Of a DNA stretch of 64,000 nucleotides, positions 9,158-18,079 are shown one piece after another. Positions within the stretch are counted from its first letter, which is position 1. Every line of letters starts with the position of its first letter. Location: positions 124,001 to 188,000 of the forward strand of contig PGZV01000001.1 in the NCBI GenBank assembly GCA_002841495.1, written 5' to 3'. The position numbers and the translations under genes were made by a program. The notes under the pieces are model-generated. The model did no database searches. It saw only the letters and a list, made by a program, of their open reading frames with translations, and was not told where the DNA came from. The DNA is from Firmicutes bacterium HGW-Firmicutes-2. GTDB taxonomy: Bacteria; Bacillota; Clostridia; Lachnospirales; Vallitaleaceae.

Positions 9158-10234
9158 ATGGGTAACAATCTAAAGAAAATCAATAAGAATATAATCGCCC
9201 TAGAACTTGGTACCAACACGATGAAGTTGGTCATCGGGGACGTGAGGAAGGATGAGCTTATCATTCGTAAAGCGATTCAAAGTCCCATGCCCGGTTCTCT
9301 CTATGCCAATGGCGAGATTATAGATATGGAAGGCTTAAGCGCTAATCTGAAACATCTGATCAAAAACAATAAGATTCATGAGAAAAAGTGTTTTTGCTGT
9401 ATCGAGAGTGGACAGATCATTACCAGAGATGTGTCCGTGCCCAGCAGCAATAAGGATACTTTACAAGATATGGCCAAATATGAAGTGGAACAGTTTCTAC
9501 CCATTGATATGGAGAACTATAGTGTCCAGTCTGTGGTGATGAAAGAAATGGAGATTGAAGATAAGCCTTTTGCTGAGATGTTGGTGACGGCGGTACCTAA
9601 GCGCTTGATTGAGCAAGTCCATACTTTGATTCATAAAGCCGGGTTGGAACCGATTGTCCTAGATACCCAGGCCAATACCTTCGCCAAACTCATTGAGAAC
9701 CAAAGGCGACTTAACGGTAACGATTACCACCGAGAAAACACGGTGGCTTTTATAGATCTAGGTTATGAAAAGGTGCGTATCAGTATTTTTCAAAAGGGGA
9801 AAATGCGCTTTCAACGTCTTCTGGATTTTGGTGGTAAAGACATCGACCAGAACATCAGCAAGTTCGCATCCATGCCTCTAGATGAAGCCCAAAGAAGTAA
9901 AATGGGTATTCACAACCTGAATTACCCAGTGAATGAACTGACCGATGAGGGTAAGGTGGTCAACATCATCAAATCCACTCTAGACCATTGGTTTGAGGAG
10001 ATTACCAAAGTATTTCGCTACTATAGTTCCAGAAATGCCATTGCAGGACAGATTGAATACATCTATATCTATGGTGGCCTATCTAAGATTAACGGCTTTG
10101 AAGATTATATTCAGAGTGTTTTTAACTTGCCTACGGAACGTATTAAGAAAGTCAGTTCAGTGACCTTAGATCAACAAGTACAATTGGACTTAACAGAGAT
10201 TCTAAACGCTCTTGGCGTTATGTATAGAAGGTAG
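9158..10234 (+). CDS. pilM: type IV pilus assembly protein PilM
   Basis: Actin-like (FtsA-fold) cytoplasmic ATP-binding protein of the pilus alignment subcomplex. The N-terminal phosphate-1-like motif is IIALELGTNTMKLVIGDV, with a later phosphate-2-like FIDLGYEKVRISIF. It ends with the IYIYGGLSKINGF adenosine-site-like segment. ATG 9158 is chosen because GGAGGT precedes it by 7 nt; the frame is open to 9125, but that start lies inside the hairpin. PilN follows 8 bp downstream, and the two interact in known systems. Confidence 0.92.
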   Translation: MGNNLKKINKNIIALELGTNTMKLVIGDVRKDELIIRKAIQSPMPGSLYANGEIIDMEGLSANLKHLIKNNKIHEKKCFCCIESGQIITRDVSVPSSNKDTLQDMAKYEVEQFLPIDMENYSVQSVVMKEMEIEDKPFAEMLVTAVPKRLIEQVHTLIHKAGLEPIVLDTQANTFAKLIENQRRLNGNDYHRENTVAFIDLGYEKVRISIFQKGKMRFQRLLDFGGKDIDQNISKFASMPLDEAQRSKMGIHNLNYPVNELTDEGKVVNIIKSTLDHWFEEITKVFRYYSSRNAIAGQIEYIYIYGGLSKINGFEDYIQSVFNLPTERIKKVSSVTLDQQVQLDLTEILNALGVMYRR

Positions 10235-10242
10235 GTGGGACG

Positions 10243-10803
10243 ATGTCAGACTATAATTTTTTTAATGATCTATCTTTGAAGAAAGAGAAAAAAAGTGCCG
10301 GTGTTGTGGTCACACTCTTATTTTGTATCCTCTTACTAACGGGTATGGCCGGATTATATGGCTACAACTATTACATCCGAACCTACCTAGAGGTGGACTT
10401 GGCAAAAACCAATACCGCCATTGCTGAGATTAAAACCAGTGAAGATCTGGGCCGTATTCTCCATAAAAAAGATATCTTGGACAATTTGGAGACCATTCTT
10501 AGAAATATTGAAGTGGCCAATTCAACCATCCATAACCGTCACTTAGTCCAGGAGAACATCTTCGCCATGATTAGCGATACGTTACCCATGGATGTGGAAT
10601 TGGTGAGCATCGAGATGGCAGATGGTGTTATTACTATGGAAGGTTATGCTTTGAATAAACCGGCTATTGCCGAGTTTGAGCATAATTTACGCCAAATGAC
10701 ATCTGTGTCGGATCTTTTTTTATCAGGTATTGTAAATAATGAGAGTAACTACGGATTCACCATTCAGGTTCAAGTAGGGGGTGGTCTTCATGAGAATATC
10801 TAA
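10243..10803 (+). CDS. pilN: type IV pilus assembly protein PilN
   Basis: Bitopic alignment-complex protein. A cytoplasmic N-terminus (SDYNFFNDL-type, which docks PilM in known systems) is followed by one transmembrane helix at ~residues 20-43. A coiled region and a ferredoxin-like extracytoplasmic domain complete it. Its 186 aa length is typical. The 3' end overlaps the start of the PilO-like gene by 14 bp, indicating translational coupling. Confidence 0.88.
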   Translation: MSDYNFFNDLSLKKEKKSAGVVVTLLFCILLLTGMAGLYGYNYYIRTYLEVDLAKTNTAIAEIKTSEDLGRILHKKDILDNLETILRNIEVANSTIHNRHLVQENIFAMISDTLPMDVELVSIEMADGVITMEGYALNKPAIAEFEHNLRQMTSVSDLFLSGIVNNESNYGFTIQVQVGGGLHENI

Positions 10804-11998
10804 TCGTGAAAAAATCTTGCTTACATTGGTGTTGACCTTTATAACAGCTTGGATGGTATTTGACTATATTTTAGAACCACAGATATCCAGTCTTAGAGAA
10901 CTGAAGCAGGAACTGCGTATTGGCCAGCAAGAATTGGATGGTTTAGAGAAATTGGTTCAAGATGAAGAGAAAGTGGATACAGCTATTGAAGAAGCGTATT
11001 TACAGATGAAAAACAGAGCCGATACTTATTTTAATACCACACCTCAAGAAGAGATTGTTTTATTGCTAAGTGATTTTCTACTTATGCCCTACATAACAGA
11101 GCAAGTTATAGAATTTGAGCTACCTGTATGGGAAGAAATAGATGGCATTGCCTTTAAGAAAGATGTGGTGAACATCAGCTATACGGGACAATATGCGTCT
11201 CTACTGAATATGCTAAAGAGTATGTGGTCTTTTCCAAAACATATTAACATGACCACAGCCAGTATAATCAAAGTGGAAGTTGAAGAAAACGAAGTTATTG
11301 ATGAAGTTGAAGAAATCGAAGGTGATATTCAACTGGAATTCTATACCTTTGCGACAGACCTAGAGATTCAGGATGATCTCTATAAGTGGTATGTGGACGA
11401 TTTATTCTATAAGGAGAATCCTTTTTCACCTTCTGTAGAAAGCGAGGGTATTGTTCGTTACCTGTATATGGACGAAAGCAGTGATATATTCAACTTTAGC
11501 CGTTATTTTGATTTTACTGACATTACCGGTCATTATATGGAAGCAGAAATCAAAGCTTTTTTAGAAGCCGGTCATTTGTACCTAAACCCATATCTGACCT
11601 TTGAACCGGACCAGCCTATGACCAGAGGTGAATTTATCGTGTTAATGGATAAGGTCTACGATTGGCCGGTTGTAGACAGTGGCTTGGACTTAACCACTTT
11701 TGATGACTATGAAGAGCTGGGAAGTCTGGAAAATGCTTTTGCTAAGGCTATTCATCGTGGTTATCTAAGCGGCTTTATCGTAGGGTATGAAGACAATACT
11801 TTAAGACCCAAAGACCCTATGACCTATGGTGAAGTTGAGTTTGTTATGAATAAGATCAAGCCGGAGAGCAACTTTATGTGGACAACTATTGGACAATCAC
11901 TAGAAGCTAATAAGTCTGTACCGGCCAAGGATTGGTCAGATCCTTTTGGAATACTCACCAAAGCAGAAGCGGTTTACTTGCTGTATTATTTCAGATAA
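10790..11998 (+). CDS. pilO: PilO-like protein fused to S-layer homology repeats
   Basis: Residues 1-~165 look like PilO: short cytoplasmic tail, transmembrane helix (~8-25), coiled coil and a globular fold. An acidic linker follows. The C-terminal ~170 residues contain SLH-like repeats, for example DITGHYMEAEIKAFLEAGHL followed by FEPDQPMTRGEFIVLMDKV. A second is GYLSGFIVGYEDNTLRPKDP followed by MTYGEVEFVMNKI. Ordinary PilO is ~200 aa; this protein is 402. ATG 10790 follows AGGGGG; the GTG at 10781 overlaps that site. SLH repeats normally bind pyruvylated cell-wall polymers, so this protein may tie the pilus base to the wall or S-layer. Confidence 0.82.
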   Translation: MRISNREKILLTLVLTFITAWMVFDYILEPQISSLRELKQELRIGQQELDGLEKLVQDEEKVDTAIEEAYLQMKNRADTYFNTTPQEEIVLLLSDFLLMPYITEQVIEFELPVWEEIDGIAFKKDVVNISYTGQYASLLNMLKSMWSFPKHINMTTASIIKVEVEENEVIDEVEEIEGDIQLEFYTFATDLEIQDDLYKWYVDDLFYKENPFSPSVESEGIVRYLYMDESSDIFNFSRYFDFTDITGHYMEAEIKAFLEAGHLYLNPYLTFEPDQPMTRGEFIVLMDKVYDWPVVDSGLDLTTFDDYEELGSLENAFAKAIHRGYLSGFIVGYEDNTLRPKDPMTYGEVEFVMNKIKPESNFMWTTIGQSLEANKSVPAKDWSDPFGILTKAEAVYLLYYFR

Positions 11999-12081
11999 CA
12001 GATAACAGGAACAGGTAACAGAGGCTTGCTTGATAAAATGAATTTTGCCACCTAATGGATGTTGTGGAAGCAGGTGATGGT

Positions 12082-13413
12082 ATGAAGATTAAGACTATAA
12101 AAAATATGAAAAACATTAAAAACATTAAAAACGAACAAGGTGCCGCCTTGGCTTATGTGGTTGTGGTGATGACTGTTGTTTTCCTTTTGATGGGTGCGAT
12201 GATTTCAATTAGCATGGGAGAAAACGATCAAGCTATGTATCAGACGGACTATATGAAAGCCTATTACATCGCCAGAGCCGGTGCAGAATCCATGGCCATG
12301 GAGATGGAACGTATGGACAATAAAGTCTATGAACAGTTTTTAGATGAACAAGTAGCAGAGGCTACCGATGTTTTAAGTGGCGAAGGGGATCTGGAAGTAC
12401 GTGTACAAAAGGATGGGGACCAATATAGAGTATCTTCACTTGGAACTTACAAAAACACCCAAGCCAGCGTTAACATCATGATGTCTTATAGGGATAGGAC
12501 AGAAATGGAATTTGGTGTATATGCCAAAGACGCTATGAGTGATGTACAAGTCAAAGATTTTACCGGGCAACTGGCTTCAGGAGGGAGCATAGACTTTAAA
12601 ACACAGTCGGATAAAAATGAAGTCGGTGAAGCCAATACCATGCCTTATACAACCAACAATGTATCCATAACAGTACCAAGGCTTAATGGGTTCTCCATCA
12701 TCAATGAGATTGATTTAGATGTTAATGGCGATTTTATGATTACAGAGTCGGCAACCATCACCCAGTGGGATATGAAGAACAATAAGACGTTGACCATTGA
12801 CACCACTCTGGCAGACTACCGAAAAGGCTCCGTCGAGGATTATGAGGATACTTTTAGACTCCTTAGTGCGGGAAGCTCTAGTGATAGATGGATGGTATTA
12901 TTGGTCCAAGGAGAAGCGATAATGAACGGAGACATTGAGGTGACAGGTGACCATAATCTGATGATCATTGTTGAAGATGCTTTCTATCTTGGAGGTGAAT
13001 TAAGAATGGTTAATGGTAACCGAGTTGAGTTCTACATCATGGATGAGAGTAATTCTTCTGCATCCGGCAATAACATCTTTAGAGATGAAGGAAAGTATTA
13101 CGACCTAGTTATTGCCGGCAGCAATATTATTGGGGATGAAGGTGTAAATAAAAAGCCCAACTTGCTGAATTTTTATATTCATGGTTCAGATACTTTCTCT
13201 AACAATGTGTTGATGGATACCAATGCAAAATTCTGTGGCTATGTCATTGGACCTGAAGCTTATGTGAAAATAAAAAACGGTAATACAGATATTTATGGCG
13301 GTATTTATGCTAAAGAAGTGGATCTAGATGCCTCAATCAGCTATACACAACCTAACCCATCAACAGAAACCTATACATTGTATAAACAAATGTCCATTGA
13401 CTATTGGGAGTGA
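12082..13413 (+). CDS. PilX-like pilus accessory protein
   Basis: The N-terminus is a basic leader (repeated Lys-Asn-Ile) followed by EQGAALAYVVVVMTVVFLLM, a PilX-type hydrophobic helix with a Glu at the expected place but no canonical GF cleavage site. Residues ~150-440 are rich in beta-strand-like repeats with many Asn, Gly and Asp, suggesting a beta-helix surface domain. ATG 12082 follows AGGTGATGG; the frame is open to 12055. Three reiterated 9-bp units (AACATTAAA-like) lie in the leader and keep the frame. It lies between pilO and two minor prepilins, so a pilus-tip or priming role is likely. Confidence 0.72.
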   Translation: MKIKTIKNMKNIKNIKNEQGAALAYVVVVMTVVFLLMGAMISISMGENDQAMYQTDYMKAYYIARAGAESMAMEMERMDNKVYEQFLDEQVAEATDVLSGEGDLEVRVQKDGDQYRVSSLGTYKNTQASVNIMMSYRDRTEMEFGVYAKDAMSDVQVKDFTGQLASGGSIDFKTQSDKNEVGEANTMPYTTNNVSITVPRLNGFSIINEIDLDVNGDFMITESATITQWDMKNNKTLTIDTTLADYRKGSVEDYEDTFRLLSAGSSSDRWMVLLVQGEAIMNGDIEVTGDHNLMIIVEDAFYLGGELRMVNGNRVEFYIMDESNSSASGNNIFRDEGKYYDLVIAGSNIIGDEGVNKKPNLLNFYIHGSDTFSNNVLMDTNAKFCGYVIGPEAYVKIKNGNTDIYGGIYAKEVDLDASISYTQPNPSTETYTLYKQMSIDYWE

Positions 13414-13417
13414 TGTA

Positions 13418-13870
13418 ATGCAAGAGATCATACAGAATCATTTTTGGAAAAAGAAACTTATGAAGAATCAGGGTTTTACTTTATTTGAACTTATTCTAGC
13501 CATTACGTTGCTTTTCGTCATAATTCTAGCCACCTTTACTGGTCTTCAATTTGCTTTTCACACTATGGCATCTTCCAAAGCATTTTCAGAGAATGCTTAT
13601 GAGATACAAAAAGATTATGAGAAAGAGTTGACCAAAGTTAGAACCTTACTGAGTAATACAGATGAACATAACTATTCTTCTACTATAGCAGGCGGAAATA
13701 TTGTAGATGAGATCATTGAGTTTGAGTGGGATAGTGTCGGCTTCAGATTCGGGGTTGACCCATTAGAGGATTTTGATGCACGTGGGATTCGCATCGATAA
13801 GCATACCACCGGTGGTGATTACCTAGATGCGACCATGTATATGTTTATCCCTGTTAAAACGGAGCCATAG
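13418..13870 (+). CDS. minor prepilin-like protein
   Basis: 150 aa with a class III prepilin signal (KNQGFTLFELILAITL, Glu at +5) and a hydrophobic helix, then a small domain. The start at ATG 13418, 5 bp after the previous stop, is preceded by GGGAGTGA; the open frame extends back into the previous gene but has no supported start there. It is probably a minor pilin that primes assembly together with its neighbours. Confidence 0.82.
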   Translation: MQEIIQNHFWKKKLMKNQGFTLFELILAITLLFVIILATFTGLQFAFHTMASSKAFSENAYEIQKDYEKELTKVRTLLSNTDEHNYSSTIAGGNIVDEIIEFEWDSVGFRFGVDPLEDFDARGIRIDKHTTGGDYLDATMYMFIPVKTEP

Positions 13871-13912
13871 TATTGATGCCACTCATAGCCATGATGCGAA
13901 GAAGGTGATAGC

Positions 13913-14425
13913 ATGATAAAAAAACAAGACGGTTTTACGTTGACAGAGATTATAGTTACCATTGGAATTATGAGTATTGTCATCACCATGATTTTCAGCT
14001 TTCTGGAATTTAATCTGGGAACGCTCAGCTATGGTTCTGATCAGGTTGCCCAAAGTTCTAATCTTAGATTGACGGCTCTTAAGGTTACGGAAGAGATTAG
14101 GAATGTATTTAAGGTTGAGTTATTAAATCATGCTGACGGGGTTGAAGCGGGTCACAAATCCATATCACTGGAAGGTAATACCCTTGTTATAAAGGAAGGT
14201 TCAACAACTAAGTATCTGTCTGGTGATGGCATTAATAGCGTGCAGTTTGCCATACATGAAGAGAATAAGCGCTACATATTGGAAATTAAGCTCCAAAGTC
14301 AAGATCAAGTATTTGAGACGCAGGTACTTCTTAATAATATTCTAGATAAAGACGATGATATTCTAAAGGGGGAGGTGGATGGCAGCCTCTATAATAAGCT
14401 GTCTTATTCAATGACACCTCCTTAA
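13913..14425 (+). CDS. minor prepilin-like protein
   Basis: 170 aa with the cleavage site QDGFTLTEIIVTIG and a hydrophobic N-terminal helix, then a domain with alternating strands resembling PilW/GspJ-type minor pseudopilins. It starts after AGAAGGTGATAG. It is the last gene of the pilus operon, with a terminator about 75 bp downstream. Confidence 0.83.
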   Translation: MIKKQDGFTLTEIIVTIGIMSIVITMIFSFLEFNLGTLSYGSDQVAQSSNLRLTALKVTEEIRNVFKVELLNHADGVEAGHKSISLEGNTLVIKEGSTTKYLSGDGINSVQFAIHEENKRYILEIKLQSQDQVFETQVLLNNILDKDDDILKGEVDGSLYNKLSYSMTPP

Positions 14426-14498
14426 ATACCATAAGAATCGGTTATACCGGTTTATGAGATTGCTTCTCCTTATTTAAGTTTCACTTTTTTTATTCCAG

Positions 14499-14539
14499 AG
14501 CAAAGGGGCTTCCTATTAATATGAAGTCCCTTTGCTTTT
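14499..14539 (+). terminator. terminator of the pilus operon
   Basis: A near-perfect 14-bp stem (AGCAAAGGG.CTTC with GAAG.CCCTTTGCT) is followed by TTTTG. Between this and agrA (14540-14764) there is AT-rich DNA in which I see no gene. Confidence 0.82.
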
Positions 14540-14764
14540 GTAAATTCCTACAAAATTGGGAGAAATAGGGGATAAGTAGTGCCATTTCTAATAATATGTG
14601 ATAGAATCATAGGAAATAAGACCTATATATTTCAAAAAAAAGCTCAACCAAATAATTTCACACCTAAATCCTATAGGCAATATAGTGAAAAATTGTTATT
14701 ATAAAATAAAGGAAAAAAACAAGGAAAATTCAATATAGATTTTCATAAAGTTGAGGTTGTCAAT

Positions 14765-15472
14765 ATGGGTAACATTCTGATATTAGAGGATGAAGCTGTC
14801 CTTAGAAAAAATCTAAAAGCCATTATTATGGAGCTGGATCCGGAAGCAAAAGTATATGAGTCGGGATCTGTGGTTAAAGGCCTTGACCTCCTAAATGAGG
14901 TAGATATGGATATCTTGCTTTTGGATATCCAGCTGGAAGATGGGAATGGTCTGGATTTTGCCAAAGAGGTACGTAAAATAGATCGGTACAAATTGACCCA
15001 CATTGTATTTATTACAGCGGTACCCACCCATGCCATTATGGCATATAGTGAGACCCATTGCTATTCGTATATTGTTAAGCCTTTTGACAAAGAACAACTC
15101 AAAGAAGCCCTATACACACTTATATATTATGGTTATAAGGTGGGTGATCATAAAGAGGATAAATTAGAGCTACATCTTAAGAACTGTATTTTCAAAATTG
15201 ATATGGCGGAGATCTTATATATTGAGGCCAGTAATCAAAAGCTCTATGTCCACACCATACTCGACACGATTACAGTACCAAATGAACCCTTAAAAAAAAT
15301 GAAATCATCTTTAAATGAAGCCTTCATTCAGGTTCATAAGGCTTTTATTGTGAATAAAGAGGCAATTAAAGCTATTCATAAAGCTGAAAAATACATTGAA
15401 TTACATCACACAAGCACAGTCATTCCTATTGGAAGGGTCTACTATAAAGAACTCATTGGAGAAACCATATGA
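14765..15472 (+). CDS. agrA: AgrA-like LytTR response regulator
   Basis: A receiver domain (residues ~3-120; phospho-acceptor Asp in DILLLDIQLEDG; Lys in YIVKPFDKEQL) is followed by a LytTR DNA-binding domain (~140-235, EILYIEASNQKLYVHT and FIQVHKAFIVN). This is the AgrA/VirR architecture for peptide quorum sensing. The start codon ATG 14765 follows GAGGTTGTCAAT. The stop overlaps the downstream sensor gene by 4 bp. It likely binds near agrB and its targets. Confidence 0.88.
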   Translation: MGNILILEDEAVLRKNLKAIIMELDPEAKVYESGSVVKGLDLLNEVDMDILLLDIQLEDGNGLDFAKEVRKIDRYKLTHIVFITAVPTHAIMAYSETHCYSYIVKPFDKEQLKEALYTLIYYGYKVGDHKEDKLELHLKNCIFKIDMAEILYIEASNQKLYVHTILDTITVPNEPLKKMKSSLNEAFIQVHKAFIVNKEAIKAIHKAEKYIELHHTSTVIPIGRVYYKELIGETI

Positions 15473-16743
15473 CAATTACTCAGAGTATTTTATTTTCAGT
15501 TTTTGACTTGATCGAATATTATATTGTCGTGCTGGCGCTTCTTAAGACCAGCAAAGCAAAGCCGATTTATTTTAAGATAAGCACGATTTTAGCAGCAGGC
15601 ATCACATCAGGCTTATTTTCTCATTATATTGGCAATGAACGGGCCTTTGTCATTAATGTCATTATGGTCATCTTGTTTATCAATATCCTTTTTGAAGTTA
15701 AACCGCTACTAAGTGTCTATGTCTATGTTATAGCCACGATCCTATTATTATTGATTCAATTAACATCTCTTGTTATCGGCCAACTGTTTATTATGGACAT
15801 GGCCTATTCTTTCAAGTCCGGTTTAGTGGGACATACTTTAACGGTTCTACTTCTGATACCGGTTTACAAATTCATACCGATTCATGTTTTGATGAACGAA
15901 CGACTGATTAAGAATAGAACATTTAGTATGATTGCCATCAATATTTTCATGCTCAGTGTTGGCTCTCTGATTTTTTGGTATACCAACAGCGATGTTTTTT
16001 TAATCAATGCCATTAGTTTTGCAGCGATATTCCTTTTGATTATGGTGGTCAATCTATTATTATTTACCCGAAGTATGAAAAGCTATAATGAACAAAAAGA
16101 ACTGGAAACCTATGAAAAATATATGTTGGTTATAGAAGAGCTTATGGGCGAGATTAGAGCCAGACAGCATGAATATGACAACCATATACAGTGCATACAG
16201 ATGATGTTGAATTCAGAAGAAAACACCCAAAAGAAAATCGAAGAAATGTCCGCATATGTTGAGGATGTGGATATGGGAAAAGATTTGGGTAACTTGGCGA
16301 AACTAGACAATAAGCTTTTAGCCGGCTTTATTTATAGTAAGAAAAAAGTCATAGAGAGTCATGACCTTCAAATAGATATAGATATTCATAATTATCTGAT
16401 GAAAACTAACCTGAAGCCTTTTATGGTTATTGAGATCATCGGGACGTTATTGGACAACGCTATGGAAGCCACAGCATCAGGTGGTAGAATTAAACTAGGC
16501 CTATACAAAGAAGAGGGCATGAACGTCATTGAGGTGATCAATGAGCATCCATACCTAAAAAGTGATCGGATTAACAAAATGTTTGACAAAGGATTTTCCA
16601 CAAAATCAGATGAACGTCAACACCGAGGTTATGGACTGTATAACTTGGCAAGAATCGTTAAAAAATATGGTGGTCATTATTCCGTTGAAAACATTAACAT
16701 CAATCAAGTCAATCATGTTTGTATACGGGTACATATTCTATGA
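15469..16743 (+). CDS. agrC: AgrC-like GHKL sensor histidine kinase
   Basis: About six to seven transmembrane segments in residues 1-205 would receive the peptide. A coiled dimerisation segment with HEYDNHIQCIQMML (phospho-His region) follows. The GHKL ATPase domain has the N box EIIGTLLDNAMEATASGG and the glycine box GYGLYNLARIVKKYGG. It is translationally coupled to agrA. Its 3' end converges on agrD and overlaps it by 6 bp. Confidence 0.88.
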   Translation: MTITQSILFSVFDLIEYYIVVLALLKTSKAKPIYFKISTILAAGITSGLFSHYIGNERAFVINVIMVILFINILFEVKPLLSVYVYVIATILLLLIQLTSLVIGQLFIMDMAYSFKSGLVGHTLTVLLLIPVYKFIPIHVLMNERLIKNRTFSMIAINIFMLSVGSLIFWYTNSDVFLINAISFAAIFLLIMVVNLLLFTRSMKSYNEQKELETYEKYMLVIEELMGEIRARQHEYDNHIQCIQMMLNSEENTQKKIEEMSAYVEDVDMGKDLGNLAKLDNKLLAGFIYSKKKVIESHDLQIDIDIHNYLMKTNLKPFMVIEIIGTLLDNAMEATASGGRIKLGLYKEEGMNVIEVINEHPYLKSDRINKMFDKGFSTKSDERQHRGYGLYNLARIVKKYGGHYSVENININQVNHVCIRVHIL

Positions 16744-16881
16744 TACTTTAAGAACGTCTGGACATTCAGGCTCTCCCCATACCAAGATGCATGCTGTCGT
16801 AGTAACGATAAGCGGTGCAATGGCAATCAGAAGTGAACATAAAAGACTACTGAAGGTTGTGAATTGTCTTTTTTTCGACAT
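16738..16881 (-). CDS. agrD: AgrD-like cyclic autoinducer peptide precursor
   Basis: 47-residue precursor read on the minus strand. It has a basic N-terminus MSKKRQFTTF, an amphipathic/hydrophobic middle, then TTTACILVW and the acidic tail GEPECPDVL. In the AgrD family the Cys plus the following residues form the thiolactone ring, and the EP/PE-rich tail is the AgrB recognition tail. The ATG at 16881 is preceded by GGAAAGGGGG, which lies inside the end of agrB. The gene overlaps agrB by 35 bp in a different frame and the convergent agrC by 6 bp. The exact mature peptide is inference. Confidence 0.85.
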   Translation of the reverse strand: MSKKRQFTTFSSLLCSLLIAIAPLIVTTTACILVWGEPECPDVLKVS

Positions 16882-17440
16882 GGTAATTGACCCCCTTTCC
16901 AATAAATAGTTGAATAATGTGTATAATCAAACCCCAAACGGTTACCTCAAAAAAGGCGTGTTTGCCGATAACCATATAAGCACCAAGATAGATGATGATA
17001 AAAATCAGGCTGACTATTTTAAAGCGTCTGATTTTTTTAATTGGGTACTTAGGTCGTTTGGGTGAGATGACAGGTGCAAATAGTAAAGTGATAGTAAAAG
17101 CGATTAGACACGTTATATATATGAGCCAATCGGTGGTAGGTAGTAGATTGCTTAAAGTCAGAGTACCTAGAAAATAGAGAAGGGTGAAACCGACACAACC
17201 TGAAAAGGATTCAAAGTGAAGACCACCACTGAAACTGCGTAGCCCGACGACACAAACCAAAATATACAGGAATTCCATAGATTTACCTATCAGTAAGAAG
17301 GCAATGTAAACCATGAGTAGCTTTATGAAAGTGTTGACCACTACTTCTAATGAATAGCGAATCATAGCCTGCTCATCTGTACCTAAGTCTTCCTGAGATG
17401 AGATCTTCCCATATATAAAATCAATAATAAGTGTATGCAT
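16847..17440 (-). CDS. agrB: AgrB-like peptide-processing membrane protease
   Basis: Integral membrane cysteine endopeptidase that cleaves and cyclises AgrD. The catalytic region is present: GLRSFSGGLHFESFSGCVGF supplies the His and Cys (family pattern RxxxGGxHaxxxxxC). Several transmembrane helices follow. ATG 17440 is chosen because GGGGG lies 7-8 nt upstream; the frame is open to 17455. agrD starts inside its 3' end. Confidence 0.9.
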   Translation of the reverse strand: MHTLIIDFIYGKISSQEDLGTDEQAMIRYSLEVVVNTFIKLLMVYIAFLLIGKSMEFLYILVCVVGLRSFSGGLHFESFSGCVGFTLLYFLGTLTLSNLLPTTDWLIYITCLIAFTITLLFAPVISPKRPKYPIKKIRRFKIVSLIFIIIYLGAYMVIGKHAFFEVTVWGLIIHIIQLFIGKGVNYHVEKKTIHNLQ

Positions 17441-17517
17441 ATGCATTGCCCCCAAGAGATATTGGTTTACAATTTTCAGTTTAGCATATATAAATTAAAA
17501 AAAAAGCCATTAGAAAC

Positions 17518-17590
17518 AAACGGTATGCATAGACAAACAAACAGCTTCTTTCTGATAAAGTTGCTGTTTGTTTGTCTATGCATACCGTTT
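17518..17590. repeat. perfect 28-bp inverted repeat upstream of agrB
   Basis: Arms at 17518-17545 and 17563-17590 are exact reverse complements, separated by 17 nt. Neither side is followed directly by a T-run; on the minus strand a T9 run comes ~20 nt later. It lies ~78 bp upstream of the agrB start. It could be an attenuator or regulator-binding site for agrBD, or the remnant of a mobile hairpin element. Confidence 0.7.
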
Positions 17591-17681
17591 ACCTATGACG
17601 GGTTGTATAAGTCCTAGATTATGGTATCATTTAGTTACAAAACATTATTGATTCACACAATGAATTAATGATCTTTAAAAT

Positions 17682-17795
17682 TACATTCTGAGGGGAAGTA
17701 GTTTTAAATATATCAGATGTCATCCAAATTAGGCAATCCACCTAAGGATAGAAGGAATCATATATTGATCATGCTATTGATTGATATATGATTTT
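17682..17795 (+). promoter_or_regulatory. structured leader, weak resemblance to the yybP-ykoY (Mn) riboswitch
   Basis: The segment GAGGGGAAGTAG (near 17690) is followed by GATGTCATC and GGCAAT elements spaced as loosely seen in yybP-ykoY RNAs. A 10-bp AATCATATAT/ATATATGATT hairpin with TTTTG (near 17756-17795) follows. Several invariant positions do not match my recollection of the motif, so the assignment is tentative. The downstream frame is a 71-codon gene. Confidence 0.25.
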
Positions 17796-17855
17796 GTCTT
17801 TACAGTCAATTAATTTGACACCTTAACCCTGTTTAGAAAGTAAGAGGGAACATGT

Positions 17856-18071
17856 ATGTATAAAAGCGAAAATATGTTGATGAATAGAGTATTAGAAAAT
17901 AATGATTTCAAAAAAATTGTTATAACGGAAGATGACAACTTTGTAATCAAGACCATATATGATAAAATCGATAAATTAATTATCGTGGAGGAAAAAGATA
18001 AACAAACAGGTGTACAGTCTAAAACGATAACAAAAATAGGTATTAAAAAAACATCGGCAATGAGTGCCTAA
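17856..18071 (+). CDS. small hypothetical protein
   Basis: 71 codons, charged, with many Lys, Ile and Asp and no membrane segment or motif. AGAGGG lies ~9 nt upstream. Its 3' end runs to 9 bp before the convergent LysE-family gene. I do not recognise the product. It is called because it has a ribosome site and follows a structured leader. Confidence 0.45.
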   Translation: MYKSENMLMNRVLENNDFKKIVITEDDNFVIKTIYDKIDKLIIVEEKDKQTGVQSKTITKIGIKKTSAMSA

Positions 18072-18079
18072 AAATTGAG

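Noticed and set aside
16562-16909. 115-codon plus-strand frame across the end of agrC and agrD
   Set aside because: It is in another frame of agrC and antisense to agrD/agrB; composition is unlike a protein and the real genes explain the region.
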